Notes: generated by a model from the sequence alone, not told the origin. A DNA stretch of 64,000 nucleotides from Perkinsela sp. pyNocScin1 (GCA_964019655.1 CAXHTR010000008.1:1240001-1304000); one strand, 5' to 3'; shown: positions 52,149-60,906, numbered from the stretch's first letter. Numbers and translations are program-made.

Positions 52149-52531
52149 TGAAGAAATAGTAATGAAAGGGTATGGGTCGAGTATTGTGGAGTTCAAGCTA
52201 GAGAACTTTCGCTCAAATGTCGATGGAACTGGCATTCCTCTCAAAGTAAAGAAGCCCTGAGACTTAAATGATGTCAATCACGATCAACTATTTCTGGAAT
52301 CCACCAAATGCGACTAAGATTTCGAATTAGTAGGTCAAGAAATTGATGAAAAGCTACTAGCTACTTGAGCGAATGCAAACAAACTGCTGTCCAACACGGA
52401 GATTGCCTTAAAAAGACAAAGCGTACAAGGATTTCATCGTTGCGGGCAACTGTGCCACATGTACTATCCTGACTCTAATCCTGACAAATTTCCAATGTAT
52501 CTCTTGCTTTTCCATCTTACGGAATACGGAA
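52149..52531. other. Intergenic region downstream of ARL2
   Basis: About 380 bp. A 32-codon ATG frame (52162-52260) opens 14 nt after the ARL2 stop; it is probably just 3'-UTR. No other signal. Confidence 0.4.
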
Positions 52532-52708
52532 ATGCTCACCTTCACGACACCCCTCATGCTGTACCGCAAGGCCGTCTTCTCGATGGTCTCCAAGGCGAAG
52601 AAAGGGCTGCAGGCACTGCGGCGGGATAACACGCTCAAGGAAAAGACCTTGCGGTCGAGTGCCAAAAAGTTCGCGTCTAAAAAAGTGAAAAAGGCGGTGA
52701 AGAAGTAA
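52532..52708 (+). CDS. 58-residue basic protein, unknown
   Basis: An ATG frame of 58 codons with codon choice like the GC-rich genes around it. The N-terminal part is hydrophobic/basic (MLTFTTPLMLYRKAVFSMVS) and the rest strongly basic (about 17 Lys/Arg), ending in KKVKKAVKK. It could be a small mitochondrial ribosomal or nucleic-acid-binding protein. It is the last gene of the plus block before the convergent region, so it fits the unit's transcription. Length and composition match no family I know. Confidence 0.4.
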   Translation: MLTFTTPLMLYRKAVFSMVSKAKKGLQALRRDNTLKEKTLRSSAKKFASKKVKKAVKK

Positions 52709-53367
52709 TGTAAGGCAGTCATTGCAGACGAAGAGACTGCAGCGCATTAAAAGTCTCTCAGTGCTCCAACCCACACTTGCGGTGGAATCAAGCGAAGCAC
52801 ACGTGCATACATTCTCTCTAATTTCAAATTCTTTTACATTCACAATGCTGTAGTTCTTGGAAGTATTTTCTTTGATTCGTGTCCAGAAAGGCTTAGTGAA
52901 CGAAAGATTTTCTACCCTGAAATCTGCCCTTTCGGAAGTGACGTGTGATCAACCATTTCTCACTGAAGCGTACACATCGGAAGTAAGTCCTAAGATCGAA
53001 AGAGTAAAAGTTAGGCAGCCATAATCACGAGGACCGCTACCCCCCCCCCCCCTACTCTAGGCAATCCACACCAACAGCAACGGGCACTGCATAAGGTTAC
53101 TATCGTAGACTTGAGATCGTAATGTTTTTGATAGCTAAATTGCCTTCTTCTTCCGTATTCCTGAACGACAACACCCGGCTCTCAGCCCATCGCTCCCCGT
53201 CGAACCTCAAAATTCTTCCTACGCATCATTGAAATCGAAAAATCTACTACCAAAACGCACTATTCTGCCAATTATCCCTAAATCAAACCTACCTACTGGG
53301 CCAATCGTAAACATTTACACGTATTCTGCAAGTTCATTCCGCTGCATACAAATAATAGCAGCGCTCC
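52709..53367. promoter_or_regulatory. Convergent strand-switch region, probable transcription termination zone
   Basis: Plus genes end at 52708 and the next minus gene ends at 53368, so two transcription units converge here. In kinetoplastids such regions are termination zones marked by H3 and H4 variants and, in some species, base J. The 660 bp hold no gene. A run of 13 C is the one conspicuous feature. Confidence 0.55.
53040..53052. repeat. Homopolymer of 13 C (G on the minus strand)
   Basis: Thirteen consecutive C in the middle of the convergent region, unlike any other run in the window. Confidence 0.8.
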
Positions 53368-55314
53368 TTAGTTATTCTCAACAAAGTCCCTGACCGCGCC
53401 CACGTCGGACCGGGCGCACGCAGCGTGCAGCAGCGCCATGAAAGACGGCGTGGCCTTCCCCCCGTACCCCGGCCCGCCCGCCATGAGCGCTATCTTCGCG
53501 TCCAGCTCGTCCCAGAGCGCACTGCCAGTCCCGCGTGGCTCCTGCCCAGTCACAGCCGCCTCCTTGCCCATGGCCGCGATGAGCCCCCGCATCGCCACGA
53601 GGTCTGCGAAAAAGCCCTCGTAGGGCTGCCCATCGCTGTTCGCAAAAAATATTTTCGATTGACTATCTGCACTCGAAACGCTCGCCTTGCTCGGGATCAG
53701 CATGGACCGGTCCACTGCGTAGTCCCATAACATCGGAATGACAAGGTTCTGCGGGTAGCCCGAGTTCCACTCATAGGCGGCCAGCGACACGAAAATTGTG
53801 TCAGCTGTTAGCATGTGATGCACAATCTGCTTGTGTGAGAGCGCGCGGTAAAAGTCGAAGAAAAATGACAAAATGCTCTCTGTGACAGCCCGCGGGGCGC
53901 TTTTCGAAATAAACCACGAGAGCGGGCGAATTGGGGCCTCGAGCGAGAGCATCGTGAAGCCAGACTCGACGTAGGCGTACTGGCGGTCGCTGCGCGGCGG
54001 CTGGCTGCCCTCGCGGACGAGAGAGTGCGACCCGCAGAGGAACTGGTGCAGCCGCAGGTCGCTGGGGGCGCTCGGCTGGGCGCTGAGCGCTTTGAACGCG
54101 CGTGCCGTTTCCCACGACGCCCCGTCGGCCCAGGGGTAGAGGATGATCGAGAGGGCTGTTGGGGAAGTCATTTCGCCGAGGTAGACGCGGCGGCCGTCGG
54201 GCACGCGGGCCTCGCTGGTGAGCGTGAAAGCGACTTCGCCCCAGACGAGGGGCGTGTGTAGTCGGAGGTCGGTGGGCATGCTGCCGAGAAAAGTTGAGCC
54301 GATGCGGTCGCTGGCGATGAGCTTTTTGGTCAGGTCGAGGTAGTTGGCACGGATCGCGGCTTTCTCGGCGGTGAGGTCGAGCATGCCCTCGGCCCATATA
54401 GTATTTGGGAAATTGTAGTGTTTCACATCGAAGGCGGGTGTCTCCTGGAGCGGTGGATTGATTGTCAGCCGGACTGCATCCTTTGGGGTCTTTGGGGTTA
54501 ATGTGCCCTGCAAAGGGGGGTGGAGAGGGCTGGGAGAAGATAGTTGCTGTGGCACTTCATGTGCACTACATTGTTCATTCTGCGTGGCAATAGCGTTCGG
54601 CGCGGTATCGTTAGCCAGGTTTGGGACGACTTGGTGAAGGTTTTCGCGAGGTTTCCGATGATCATGGAGTGGGATATAGTCATCTGCTTGGCCGTCGTAG
54701 ATCGAAGGGGCAGCGTATTGACGGAGTGGCAGTGAGGATGGGAATCCGCTTTCTTTCTCGGGCGGTTGTGACATGTCATTGGAGCCGTACCTGTGCCTGT
54801 ATTCCTTCTCGATATCGTTTTCATCGTTGAATTCTGGACGGTAGCGCCGCTTTTCCCTCGAAGTCTCTGGCTGTACCTCAAAATTCGTTTGCTGCGTATG
54901 ATAATTCGTCCCCGCCCCGGCGTGGTAGCCAATGCTCTCTGGCGCGTGCACTTGGCGCGGTTGGATGTTGCTGGCGATTTCCTGCTCAGCTTTCGCAAGC
55001 ACGCGAGCCTGAGCGAGCTTCGCCCACGCCATCATTCGCTGGTTCGGAACGGAAATTGTCTCGTAGAGCGGTTGGTGCGGGCGGTCTCGATCAAACTCAT
55101 CAGTTGAAGCTTCACGAGGCTCAATCTGACGATAGTAGGGAAAATCAAGGCTAAGCGTTGTGTGCGGATCCTTGAACTTGATTTCTTGGGGCTGCACTGT
55201 GGGGATATTATATGCAATAGCGTGGTGCTCAGTCTTCGAGTGCACTCGAATGAGGTTCGTATTGTCACCCTTACGAGGCTTCAGAAAGGAGAGGGCATGT
55301 TCAAGAGAGCTCAT
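53368..55314 (-). CDS. Pseudokinase, KKT14/Bub1-like candidate
   Basis: 648 residues from the ATG at 55314. Residues 1-290 are disordered, rich in Pro, Gln, His and charged residues. Residues about 300-620 look like a protein-kinase-like fold: an N-lobe with strands (RVYLGEMTSPTALSIILYP), an alpha-E/catalytic-loop position reading IVHHMLTADTIFVSLA (about 503; kinases: HRDLKPxNIxV) and a DFG position reading MLWDYAVDRSM (about 530). Catalytic Asp of HRD and DFG are not present, nor the VAIK lysine, so it is predicted inactive. Kinetoplastid KKT14 is a kinetochore protein with an N-terminal disordered half and C-terminal Bub1-like pseudokinase of the same total length, making it the best match; this is inference. 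Confidence 0.5.
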   Translation of the reverse strand: MSSLEHALSFLKPRKGDNTNLIRVHSKTEHHAIAYNIPTVQPQEIKFKDPHTTLSLDFPYYRQIEPREASTDEFDRDRPHQPLYETISVPNQRMMAWAKLAQARVLAKAEQEIASNIQPRQVHAPESIGYHAGAGTNYHTQQTNFEVQPETSREKRRYRPEFNDENDIEKEYRHRYGSNDMSQPPEKESGFPSSLPLRQYAAPSIYDGQADDYIPLHDHRKPRENLHQVVPNLANDTAPNAIATQNEQCSAHEVPQQLSSPSPLHPPLQGTLTPKTPKDAVRLTINPPLQETPAFDVKHYNFPNTIWAEGMLDLTAEKAAIRANYLDLTKKLIASDRIGSTFLGSMPTDLRLHTPLVWGEVAFTLTSEARVPDGRRVYLGEMTSPTALSIILYPWADGASWETARAFKALSAQPSAPSDLRLHQFLCGSHSLVREGSQPPRSDRQYAYVESGFTMLSLEAPIRPLSWFISKSAPRAVTESILSFFFDFYRALSHKQIVHHMLTADTIFVSLAAYEWNSGYPQNLVIPMLWDYAVDRSMLIPSKASVSSADSQSKIFFANSDGQPYEGFFADLVAMRGLIAAMGKEAAVTGQEPRGTGSALWDELDAKIALMAGGPGYGGKATPSFMALLHAACARSDVGAVRDFVENN

Positions 55315-55454
55315 GGTGTGAAGATAAAATACGATGAACAAGCAATGAAAATAGAGTAAAGTGGTTTCAAGGTTCGAGCATTATGATTCGATTCACGCAA
55401 GTCTCACTGTGATTCTTGCAGCAAGGTCCTGAGTTTTTGCACATCTTTTTCGCT

Positions 55455-55817
55455 TTAGATGATATCGTCTTCGTCGGTGACGACTGAAGGATCTTCCTCC
55501 ATAGTATTTTTCAAGCCTTCATTGGCATAGATTTCCTCGGGTATATTTGATTCAGTGTGCTCTTGTGCAATGCTTTCTTCCTCACTGCCACTCTGCTCTT
55601 CTGACTCAGCATTTTCCGATATCTGAGCGCTTTGCAATAAAATCTTCCTTCGCTGTTTACTCGCACGGATTTTTTCCTGATGATTCGCCTTTTTCACGAG
55701 CTGTTTAACACACCTGCTCTTCGGGTGAATGAAAGCCTTGGACTTGCGGGCGCCGTTACGGCATCCACTTGTTTTCGTTTGTATGAGAGACCGTATCGAG
55801 CCAGTCTTTGATTTCAT
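55455..55817 (-). CDS. TMA16-like small nucleolar protein, short form
   Basis: 120 residues. The N-terminal about 65 residues are very basic and match the start of TMA16: AFIHPKSRCVKQLVKKANHQ followed by KIRASKQRRK (family: K..HP.SRKA.QL.R...RQEK). The rest is acidic and disordered (SEEQSGSEEES, ending DEDDII). Full TMA16 proteins (about 180-200 residues) have a further helical domain, which is missing here. TMA16 is a late pre-60S assembly factor. Either the family is shorter in this lineage, or this is another small basic-acidic nucleolar protein. Confidence 0.5.
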   Translation of the reverse strand: MKSKTGSIRSLIQTKTSGCRNGARKSKAFIHPKSRCVKQLVKKANHQEKIRASKQRRKILLQSAQISENAESEEQSGSEEESIAQEHTESNIPEEIYANEGLKNTMEEDPSVVTDEDDII

Positions 55818-55899
55818 TCTACTTCTACTTAAGAATAAATCTCAAGTGTATATAAAAGGAAGGAGCGAAAGAAAGAAAGCTGGTTTCAGTCATGCACAG

Positions 55900-56877
55900 T
55901 CAAGTTTTTTGCAGAACATACTGGACAAAATATCTTTCCCATTCATCTCCATTGCGTGCGTTACTGAATTTTTTCTCTACAAGCTTACTTCGCAGGATAG
56001 ACAGACCGACTGAAGAAAATAAATCAGCCAAATACTGCTCCTCGAAAAGACTAATGAGCGTTCCATTTTTTCGGGTGTAGCAAATTACGCCATGGCATTC
56101 ATCGACCTCGATCGGTGAATGATGATTCTTAATTGAGTCTGTATTGCAATAGTCACGGAAGTAAATATACCCTCCGGGATTGATCATCGCCGCAATGTTT
56201 TCGAATGCAGTAAAGATAAATGCAGGTGGCAGTGCACTCATTACAAAAGTAATTGATACGGCGTCAAACTTCTCCTGAAGTGAAGGGTGTAGCACAGAAT
56301 TCGTATCGGCGATACTGTCACAAACCAGATCGATGGAAACGTGCTTTGAAGTAATTTTAATGCTGGAGTTTCCGTCTTTAATGATTTCATATCCATTCTT
56401 CTGATCAGTAGCTAAGAGTGATTCGGTAGAATGTAGACACATAAGAAGAGAGGTCCAAGAGATATCTGTTCCCGCTAATCTTTTGATATGAAGAGGATTC
56501 TTTGTGGGATTTCCCTCGACTTTATTCGTAATAATTTCTTGAACTAGAGGTATTATGGTGCTTCCATTGCCACATCCAACTTCTAAGAGAGATTTACACT
56601 GCGGCAGAAGCAGCTCTGGAAATTCGGTGATCAGGTAGTGCCTGCATGGATATATCCCAGTTTTTGTTCGCCGAGTTCGATAAAACATTTCCCATAAGAG
56701 ACTTTGTGAATCGTTTCGTAGCAGGTCTATGCTAGAATCTAGTGAATGATTCTCTTTAATCACGAAGTTTCTGCACATTCCATGAGGCCTCTGCACATAC
56801 CGTGATGTGGGGTGCCGTTCACGAGTATACGGCCGATAATCTTCTAAAATCGGTACATCGTACGAATATTTATTCAT
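55900..56877 (-). CDS. METTL2/6/8-type methyltransferase (tRNA m3C-like)
   Basis: 325 residues from the ATG at 56877. The family order is visible: an N-terminal part with LLWEMFYRTRRTKTGIYPCR (family: YWDKFYxxHxxxFFxDR), motif I LLEVGCGNGSTIIPLVQ (about 97-113), the GTDISW acidic strand, FVMSALPP (family: FVLSAIxP) and INPGGYIYFRDYCNTDSIKN (family: LKPGGxxxFRDYGxYD). A closing KNGTLISLFEEQYLADLFSS replaces GDGTRxYFF. These enzymes make 3-methylcytidine at tRNA position 32 in cytosol or mitochondria. The gene is unusually AT-rich, as expected for its place next to a divergent switch. Targeting is unclear. Confidence 0.8.
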   Translation of the reverse strand: MNKYSYDVPILEDYRPYTRERHPTSRYVQRPHGMCRNFVIKENHSLDSSIDLLRNDSQSLLWEMFYRTRRTKTGIYPCRHYLITEFPELLLPQCKSLLEVGCGNGSTIIPLVQEIITNKVEGNPTKNPLHIKRLAGTDISWTSLLMCLHSTESLLATDQKNGYEIIKDGNSSIKITSKHVSIDLVCDSIADTNSVLHPSLQEKFDAVSITFVMSALPPAFIFTAFENIAAMINPGGYIYFRDYCNTDSIKNHHSPIEVDECHGVICYTRKNGTLISLFEEQYLADLFSSVGLSILRSKLVEKKFSNARNGDEWERYFVQYVLQKT

Positions 56878-57519
56878 GGGCAATCACGCGATTCATTTAT
56901 CAAGAAAGAAATAAGTAAAATTTTTTATTCGGTCATTGAGTAACCTGTTTGCTTACTTTGGGATAGGTGTGGTGTAATTGTAAATCGGTGAGCTAACGCG
57001 CGCTACATTCATCCTGGAGAGATTTCACTTCTTCATTCAGCTGAACTGTCATGATTTGTGGAGATTGAAAGATTATCTTCTACTTAGCCCCTAGACTCCA
57101 ATACAAGTATCCATTCTATTTTCTTCTCAGAACTATTGGTAAGAAGACCAGTCTTTAATTTTGCTTAAGCTATAAAATCTCAGGGCATGAGGCTACTTAC
57201 ATTTCTAGCAATTGTCCTATGTGCCAAAATTTCAAATCTCTGTTACTCCTGCAATTGAAAATATCCACGCAAATTCAAAGATTGACAATTAATACCGTTC
57301 AAAACTGAAAAACCTAGACCAGGAAATTACTGCATGCTAAAAATCCTGCATATGATTAAATTTCGCGCATCCAATGGCCCCCACAATGTGATGCGTAGGA
57401 AAGCATTGCTCCAGTTACTAGGAGAAAATTCCTATTAAATTTAAGCAGACAGTGGAAACTCGGCCAAATGATACTGTAGAATTTTTACGTTTCCCTTCTC
57501 AGCTATTTACTCATATCAA
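56878..57519. promoter_or_regulatory. Second divergent strand-switch region, probable bidirectional transcription start
   Basis: A minus gene ends its block at 56877 and a plus gene starts at 57520. The 640 bp are AT-rich, without coding frames, and end in a pyrimidine tract plus AG that serves the first plus-strand gene. Confidence 0.55.
57482..57502 (+). promoter_or_regulatory. Trans-splice acceptor of the first CCHC gene
   Basis: TTTTTACGTTTCCCTTCTCAG is a model acceptor: an uninterrupted pyrimidine-rich tract and CAG, 18 nt before the ATG at 57520. Confidence 0.7.
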
Positions 57520-57987
57520 ATGTTCGAAGAAGATCGCACTTGCTACAACTGCGGAGAATCCGGTCACATCAGCCGCGCATGCCCACAGCAGCGCTCCGTT
57601 ACGGAGAGCTACTCCCGTGGACCACGCTCATGCTACTCATGCGGAGAGGTCGGACATCTGTCCCGCGAATGCCCAGAGTCAAGTGGAAGCACAGCGAGAC
57701 GCCTGAACTGCTACAACTGCGGTAACGATGGTCACATTAGCCGTGAGTGCCCGGAAGAACAGCGTGGACCCGGCGACCGCGCATGCTACAACTGTGGTGA
57801 GTCTGGTCACATTAGCCGCGAGTGCGAAGCACCACGCAGAGACACCCGCCGCGGTGGACTCGAGCGCAGCTGCTACACCTGCCGTGAGGTCGGACACATC
57901 AGCCGAGACTGCCCAAATGGCCAGGCCGAGCGCAAGTGCTTCAGATGCGGTGAGTTCGGTCACATCGGCCGCCAATGCGTCGCTTAG
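57520..57987 (+). CDS. Six-knuckle CCHC zinc-finger protein (UMSBP/HEXBP-like)
   Basis: 155 residues, almost all of it six CCHC zinc knuckles: C8-C21, C38-C51, C64-C77, C89-C102, C118-C131, C140-C153, each C-x2-C-x4-H-x4-C with the GHISRxC core. Spacers are Arg/Gly/Ser-rich. No targeting sequence is visible. Kinetoplastid UMSBP and HEXBP/PIE8-type proteins bind single-stranded kinetoplast minicircle origins or telomeric G-rich DNA and RNA; CNBP is the animal relative. It is the first gene of its transcription unit. Nucleic-acid binding is well supported; the target is unknown. Confidence 0.85.
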   Translation: MFEEDRTCYNCGESGHISRACPQQRSVTESYSRGPRSCYSCGEVGHLSRECPESSGSTARRLNCYNCGNDGHISRECPEEQRGPGDRACYNCGESGHISRECEAPRRDTRRGGLERSCYTCREVGHISRDCPNGQAERKCFRCGEFGHIGRQCVA

Positions 57988-58143
57988 ACGAGTAAATTGC
58001 TCTTGAATGCAAAACTAAGGTAATGCATACTACTCTTAAAATACTAGCTTTACTATAACAATCAGAGAGCACATTTCATCAATATTCCGCGCACTATACT
58101 ACTTCGACTATCCTTTTAGCATTTACATGCATCTTAGCGCGAA

Positions 58144-58689
58144 ATGAACACACTCCTTCGATTCACACTGACAAAAGCGCCCCAGCAGCTCATGCGAATG
58201 AACAGCTCATCCCGTCTCTTTAGCAATATTCGCTCGCTGGCCTCCTTAAAATCAGCTGCACCCGCACTTGCAGCGACTGCATCGCTCGCTTTATTCGCAT
58301 CGAAGAGACAAATGAGCACTAGCCCCGTCTTATTGGACGAGCTGGAAAATTCTCGCGAAAATCGCATTAAGAAATGTAAGTTTTGCGGGAAGCTCGGGCA
58401 CAAAACTGGCAATTGCCCAAAGTCAAAGCGAACCAAGTGCTTCAAATGCGGAGATTTCGGGCACGTAAGAGCTGACTGCCCTAGCGACAAGGACGACGGC
58501 GTATGCTTCAATTGTGGACAGCCAGGACACGTAGAGAAGCAGTGCTCCGAACCTCGACAAAGACCACTGAAATGCCGTACTTGCGGCGAAACGGGGCACC
58601 TCAAGGAGGACTGTAAGATGCACCCCCTCGAACGAAAATGCTACCGCTGCGGAGAGCCTGGGCACATTTCTCGTGAGTGCAACGCGTAA
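58144..58689 (+). CDS. UMSBP: Mitochondrial five-knuckle CCHC protein (UMSBP candidate)
   Basis: 181 residues. Residues 1-58 form a presequence-like region (MNTLLRFTLTKAPQQLMRMN, Ser/Ala/Leu/Arg-rich, ending near RQMSTS). Five CCHC knuckles follow: C78-C91, C99-C112, C121-C134, C144-C157, C166-C179, with more basic spacers than in the neighbour. A mitochondrial CCHC array is what a universal-minicircle-sequence-binding protein requires for initiating kinetoplast DNA replication. The adjacent unpresequenced homologue suggests local duplication followed by a change of compartment. Binding specificity is not visible. Confidence 0.75.
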   Translation: MNTLLRFTLTKAPQQLMRMNSSSRLFSNIRSLASLKSAAPALAATASLALFASKRQMSTSPVLLDELENSRENRIKKCKFCGKLGHKTGNCPKSKRTKCFKCGDFGHVRADCPSDKDDGVCFNCGQPGHVEKQCSEPRQRPLKCRTCGETGHLKEDCKMHPLERKCYRCGEPGHISRECNA

Positions 58690-58825
58690 CATACGGTAAC
58701 TCGACGCTTGCATTGTGTGTACAACATGCGAAGTGCTTTTCATTCTGACTTCTAATACTGCGCATATTACTGTAACACTTCTTTTCTAGTTTCTATCTGG
58801 TGTACATGCAACTCACGCACGCCGC

Positions 58826-59668
58826 ATGACACCATCATTCATTCTCTTGTGCCCCAAACTCTACGCTCGCGCTGGTGCGTCGCGTCTTGCACCGGTACAA
58901 ATCGCCCAGTGCATGTACATGACGCCCCTCCGCTGCTGCTCGAAGAATGCGAAAACGTCCCTCGCAATGCACACTGTCTCGAAACCAGCTCGCCTTGACG
59001 GTGCCAATCGCCTCCTGAGCACTTCAGCTGTCACCCTGAACAGAAACGAGGCGGGAAAGAAGCACTTTGACGAGATTCTCAAAGCTTTCGAAACAATGAA
59101 CGAGGATCAGCGCTCCACGCTCGTGACGGCCCTCCAAAAGCGCCACGAGCAGGTCAAGAGCGTCGGCAAAGACGCGCCTGAAGCCGAGGAGGAAGAGCCA
59201 AAGATCCCCTTACCCACCCTGATGGTCCTCGGCTGCATGTCTGCGATTCCCTTCATCGGCTTCGGTTTTCTCGATAATGCGCTCATGCTCCTCGCGGGCG
59301 ACTTCATCGACCACACCGTGTCCATCTACCTGCACACCTCCGTCATGGCGTCCGCGGCGATGGGAAATGTCGTCAGCGGTGCTGTCGGCATGCAGGTGCA
59401 CGGCATGATCGACCGCGTAACCCAGAAGTTGTTCCTGATTCCCAAGGAGAAGAATGGTAGCGATAGTCCCGCCAGCGGTGGTGAGGGCGAGGCGCCTGCG
59501 AAGCCAGGACCCTTCGACCTCAGCGCGCTCACGCCAGAGCAGATGAACAGCCGGTCCGCGTTCCTCGCTGGACACATCGGTGGGACGCTCGGCATCATTC
59601 TCGGGCTCTGCCTCGGCATGGCGCCGCTGCTGTTCCTTTCCCCGCAGCAGAAACCTAGGCCCGAGTAA
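58826..59668 (+). CDS. TMEM65: Mitochondrial TMEM65-domain membrane protein
   Basis: 280 residues. A long presequence (about 1-70, Arg/Ser/Leu) precedes an acidic linker and a TMEM65 domain (about 130-275): PFIGFGFLDNALMLLAGDFI (family: PFIGFGFLDNxIMIxAGDxID), HTSVMASAAMGNVVSGAVGM, LTPEQMNSR and a final GHIGGTLGIILGLCLGMAPL. Three membrane spans are expected. TMEM65 is an inner-membrane protein tied to mitochondrial Na/Ca exchange in animals; a calcium role in this organism is inference. The 58690-58825 spacer before it shows no other gene. Confidence 0.85.
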   Translation: MTPSFILLCPKLYARAGASRLAPVQIAQCMYMTPLRCCSKNAKTSLAMHTVSKPARLDGANRLLSTSAVTLNRNEAGKKHFDEILKAFETMNEDQRSTLVTALQKRHEQVKSVGKDAPEAEEEEPKIPLPTLMVLGCMSAIPFIGFGFLDNALMLLAGDFIDHTVSIYLHTSVMASAAMGNVVSGAVGMQVHGMIDRVTQKLFLIPKEKNGSDSPASGGEGEAPAKPGPFDLSALTPEQMNSRSAFLAGHIGGTLGIILGLCLGMAPLLFLSPQQKPRPE

Positions 59669-59797
59669 GGCTGCTCGCATTGCACTATGATTCGCTAGGT
59701 CCACGCTCTTCAGATCGTTTTTGAGTAAATTCTTTGATAAATAACTGTGCAAGGCTTTCTACCATTTATTTTTGAAAGTATTTGCTACCGTACCTGC

Positions 59798-60460
59798 ATG
59801 TCCTTCTTTAGCCCGTCAGACGACGGGCGAGCCCAGGCGTCCGCAAGCGCTGACCAGATCAAAAAATACAAAAACGAAATCGAAATGCTCCACGGCAAAA
59901 TCTCGCAGCTCACATCTGCGCTCGTTTGCAAAAATCACTCCATCGCGCATCGGCTCAAGCGTTTTATTTCGAAAAACGCTGAGCGGGCCGCCCTGCCCGA
60001 GGCGTCTCGGGGAACAAAGCGCACTCGAACACTCGCACCGTACCACCAAAAATTGGCAAATGGTCAGCCGACCACGACGAACATACTCCGCACAGAGAAG
60101 CTCCTGCAGTTCATTGAAGGAGAGCTTCTCGTTAATAGTAAAATGCCAGTTGAGCAGCAGCAGACGCTGCACGACGCACTCAGAACCGTCTGCCAGCTCG
60201 ACAGCGCGAAAGGGCCGAGTCAAGCAGCAAAAAGCATCCAGCGACCAGCACGCAGCGATCCATACAATTCGACAGATTTTTACACACAGAATACAGCATA
60301 TCCACCTGCAGAGTCGGACACCAGCGAGGAGGAGCCCGTGGCTCTCACACCACAGACGTCGGCAGAGATTCAGCTCGCCAAGCTCCGCCTCTCTCCAGGC
60401 TGCAGGCAGTTTGCGATGCCGCTCAAGCGACCTAGGGAGCTTCCCCTCGAGGCAGAATGA
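59798..60460 (+). CDS. Small coiled-coil protein of unknown function
   Basis: 220 residues from the ATG at 59798. An N-terminal helix (about 15-45, DQIKKYKNEIEMLHGKISQL) could form a short coiled coil, followed by a basic segment (RGTKRTRTLAPYHQK), a second helix (RTEKLLQFIEGELL, about 95-110), and a disordered Ser/Thr/Pro/Glu-rich tail. No known domain. Composition suggests a nuclear adaptor. A competing frame overlaps it, but this one has the ATG and more typical codon usage. Confidence 0.5.
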   Translation: MSFFSPSDDGRAQASASADQIKKYKNEIEMLHGKISQLTSALVCKNHSIAHRLKRFISKNAERAALPEASRGTKRTRTLAPYHQKLANGQPTTTNILRTEKLLQFIEGELLVNSKMPVEQQQTLHDALRTVCQLDSAKGPSQAAKSIQRPARSDPYNSTDFYTQNTAYPPAESDTSEEEPVALTPQTSAEIQLAKLRLSPGCRQFAMPLKRPRELPLEAE

Positions 60461-60551
60461 TGCAATTTATCATGTGTTAGTAATTTTGTATGTTTTTGCT
60501 AGCCTCGGCAATCAAAGTCCTTAATTTACTCTCCAAGTTAACTACTTTAAG

Positions 60552-60758
60552 ATGGGTAAGAAACTCGCGCAGAAAATTCTTCTTTGTGTGCTCCCGCACA
60601 CCCGCAAGATACTTTTCACGACAGTCATGTTCACTGCTGGGACCATTTCGTACTCGGTGTATGATGGGATATCCAATGCAGGTACCTGCCGAAATTGCAA
60701 GGTTCAGGCGGATAAGATGCGCCACGTCCAGTCTTCGCAAATTCCCGTTATTCGCTAA
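60552..60758 (+). CDS. Small single-span membrane protein with CxxC
   Basis: 68 residues. A basic start (MGKKLAQKILLCVLPHTRK) leads into a hydrophobic helix (about 20-38, ILFTTVMFTAGTISYSVY), followed by a short tail with C-R-N-C (about 46-49) and basic residues. Mitochondrial location is possible. A second frame covers the same bases on the plus strand; this one has an ATG directly after CTTTAAG, which could act as splice acceptor. No family recognised. Confidence 0.45.
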   Translation: MGKKLAQKILLCVLPHTRKILFTTVMFTAGTISYSVYDGISNAGTCRNCKVQADKMRHVQSSQIPVIR

Positions 60759-60906
60759 GTAATCCGATAAATTCTATGACACAAATTCAGAAATCGAGGG
60801 TCTGGGGTGGGTGCTGATGCTCATGTGACAGTAATTCTCACTCTCTACGATGTTTATGTCCTCTATCGAAGAAAACCCACAGGGTTACCGTAATTTTACT
60901 CAATTT

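Noticed and set aside
52162-52260. 32-codon ATG frame after ARL2
   Set aside because: It lies 14 nt after the ARL2 stop with no room for a splice acceptor; best read as 3'-UTR.
55368-55395. Box-B-like GGTTCGAGC
   Set aside because: No complementary T-stem and no box A.
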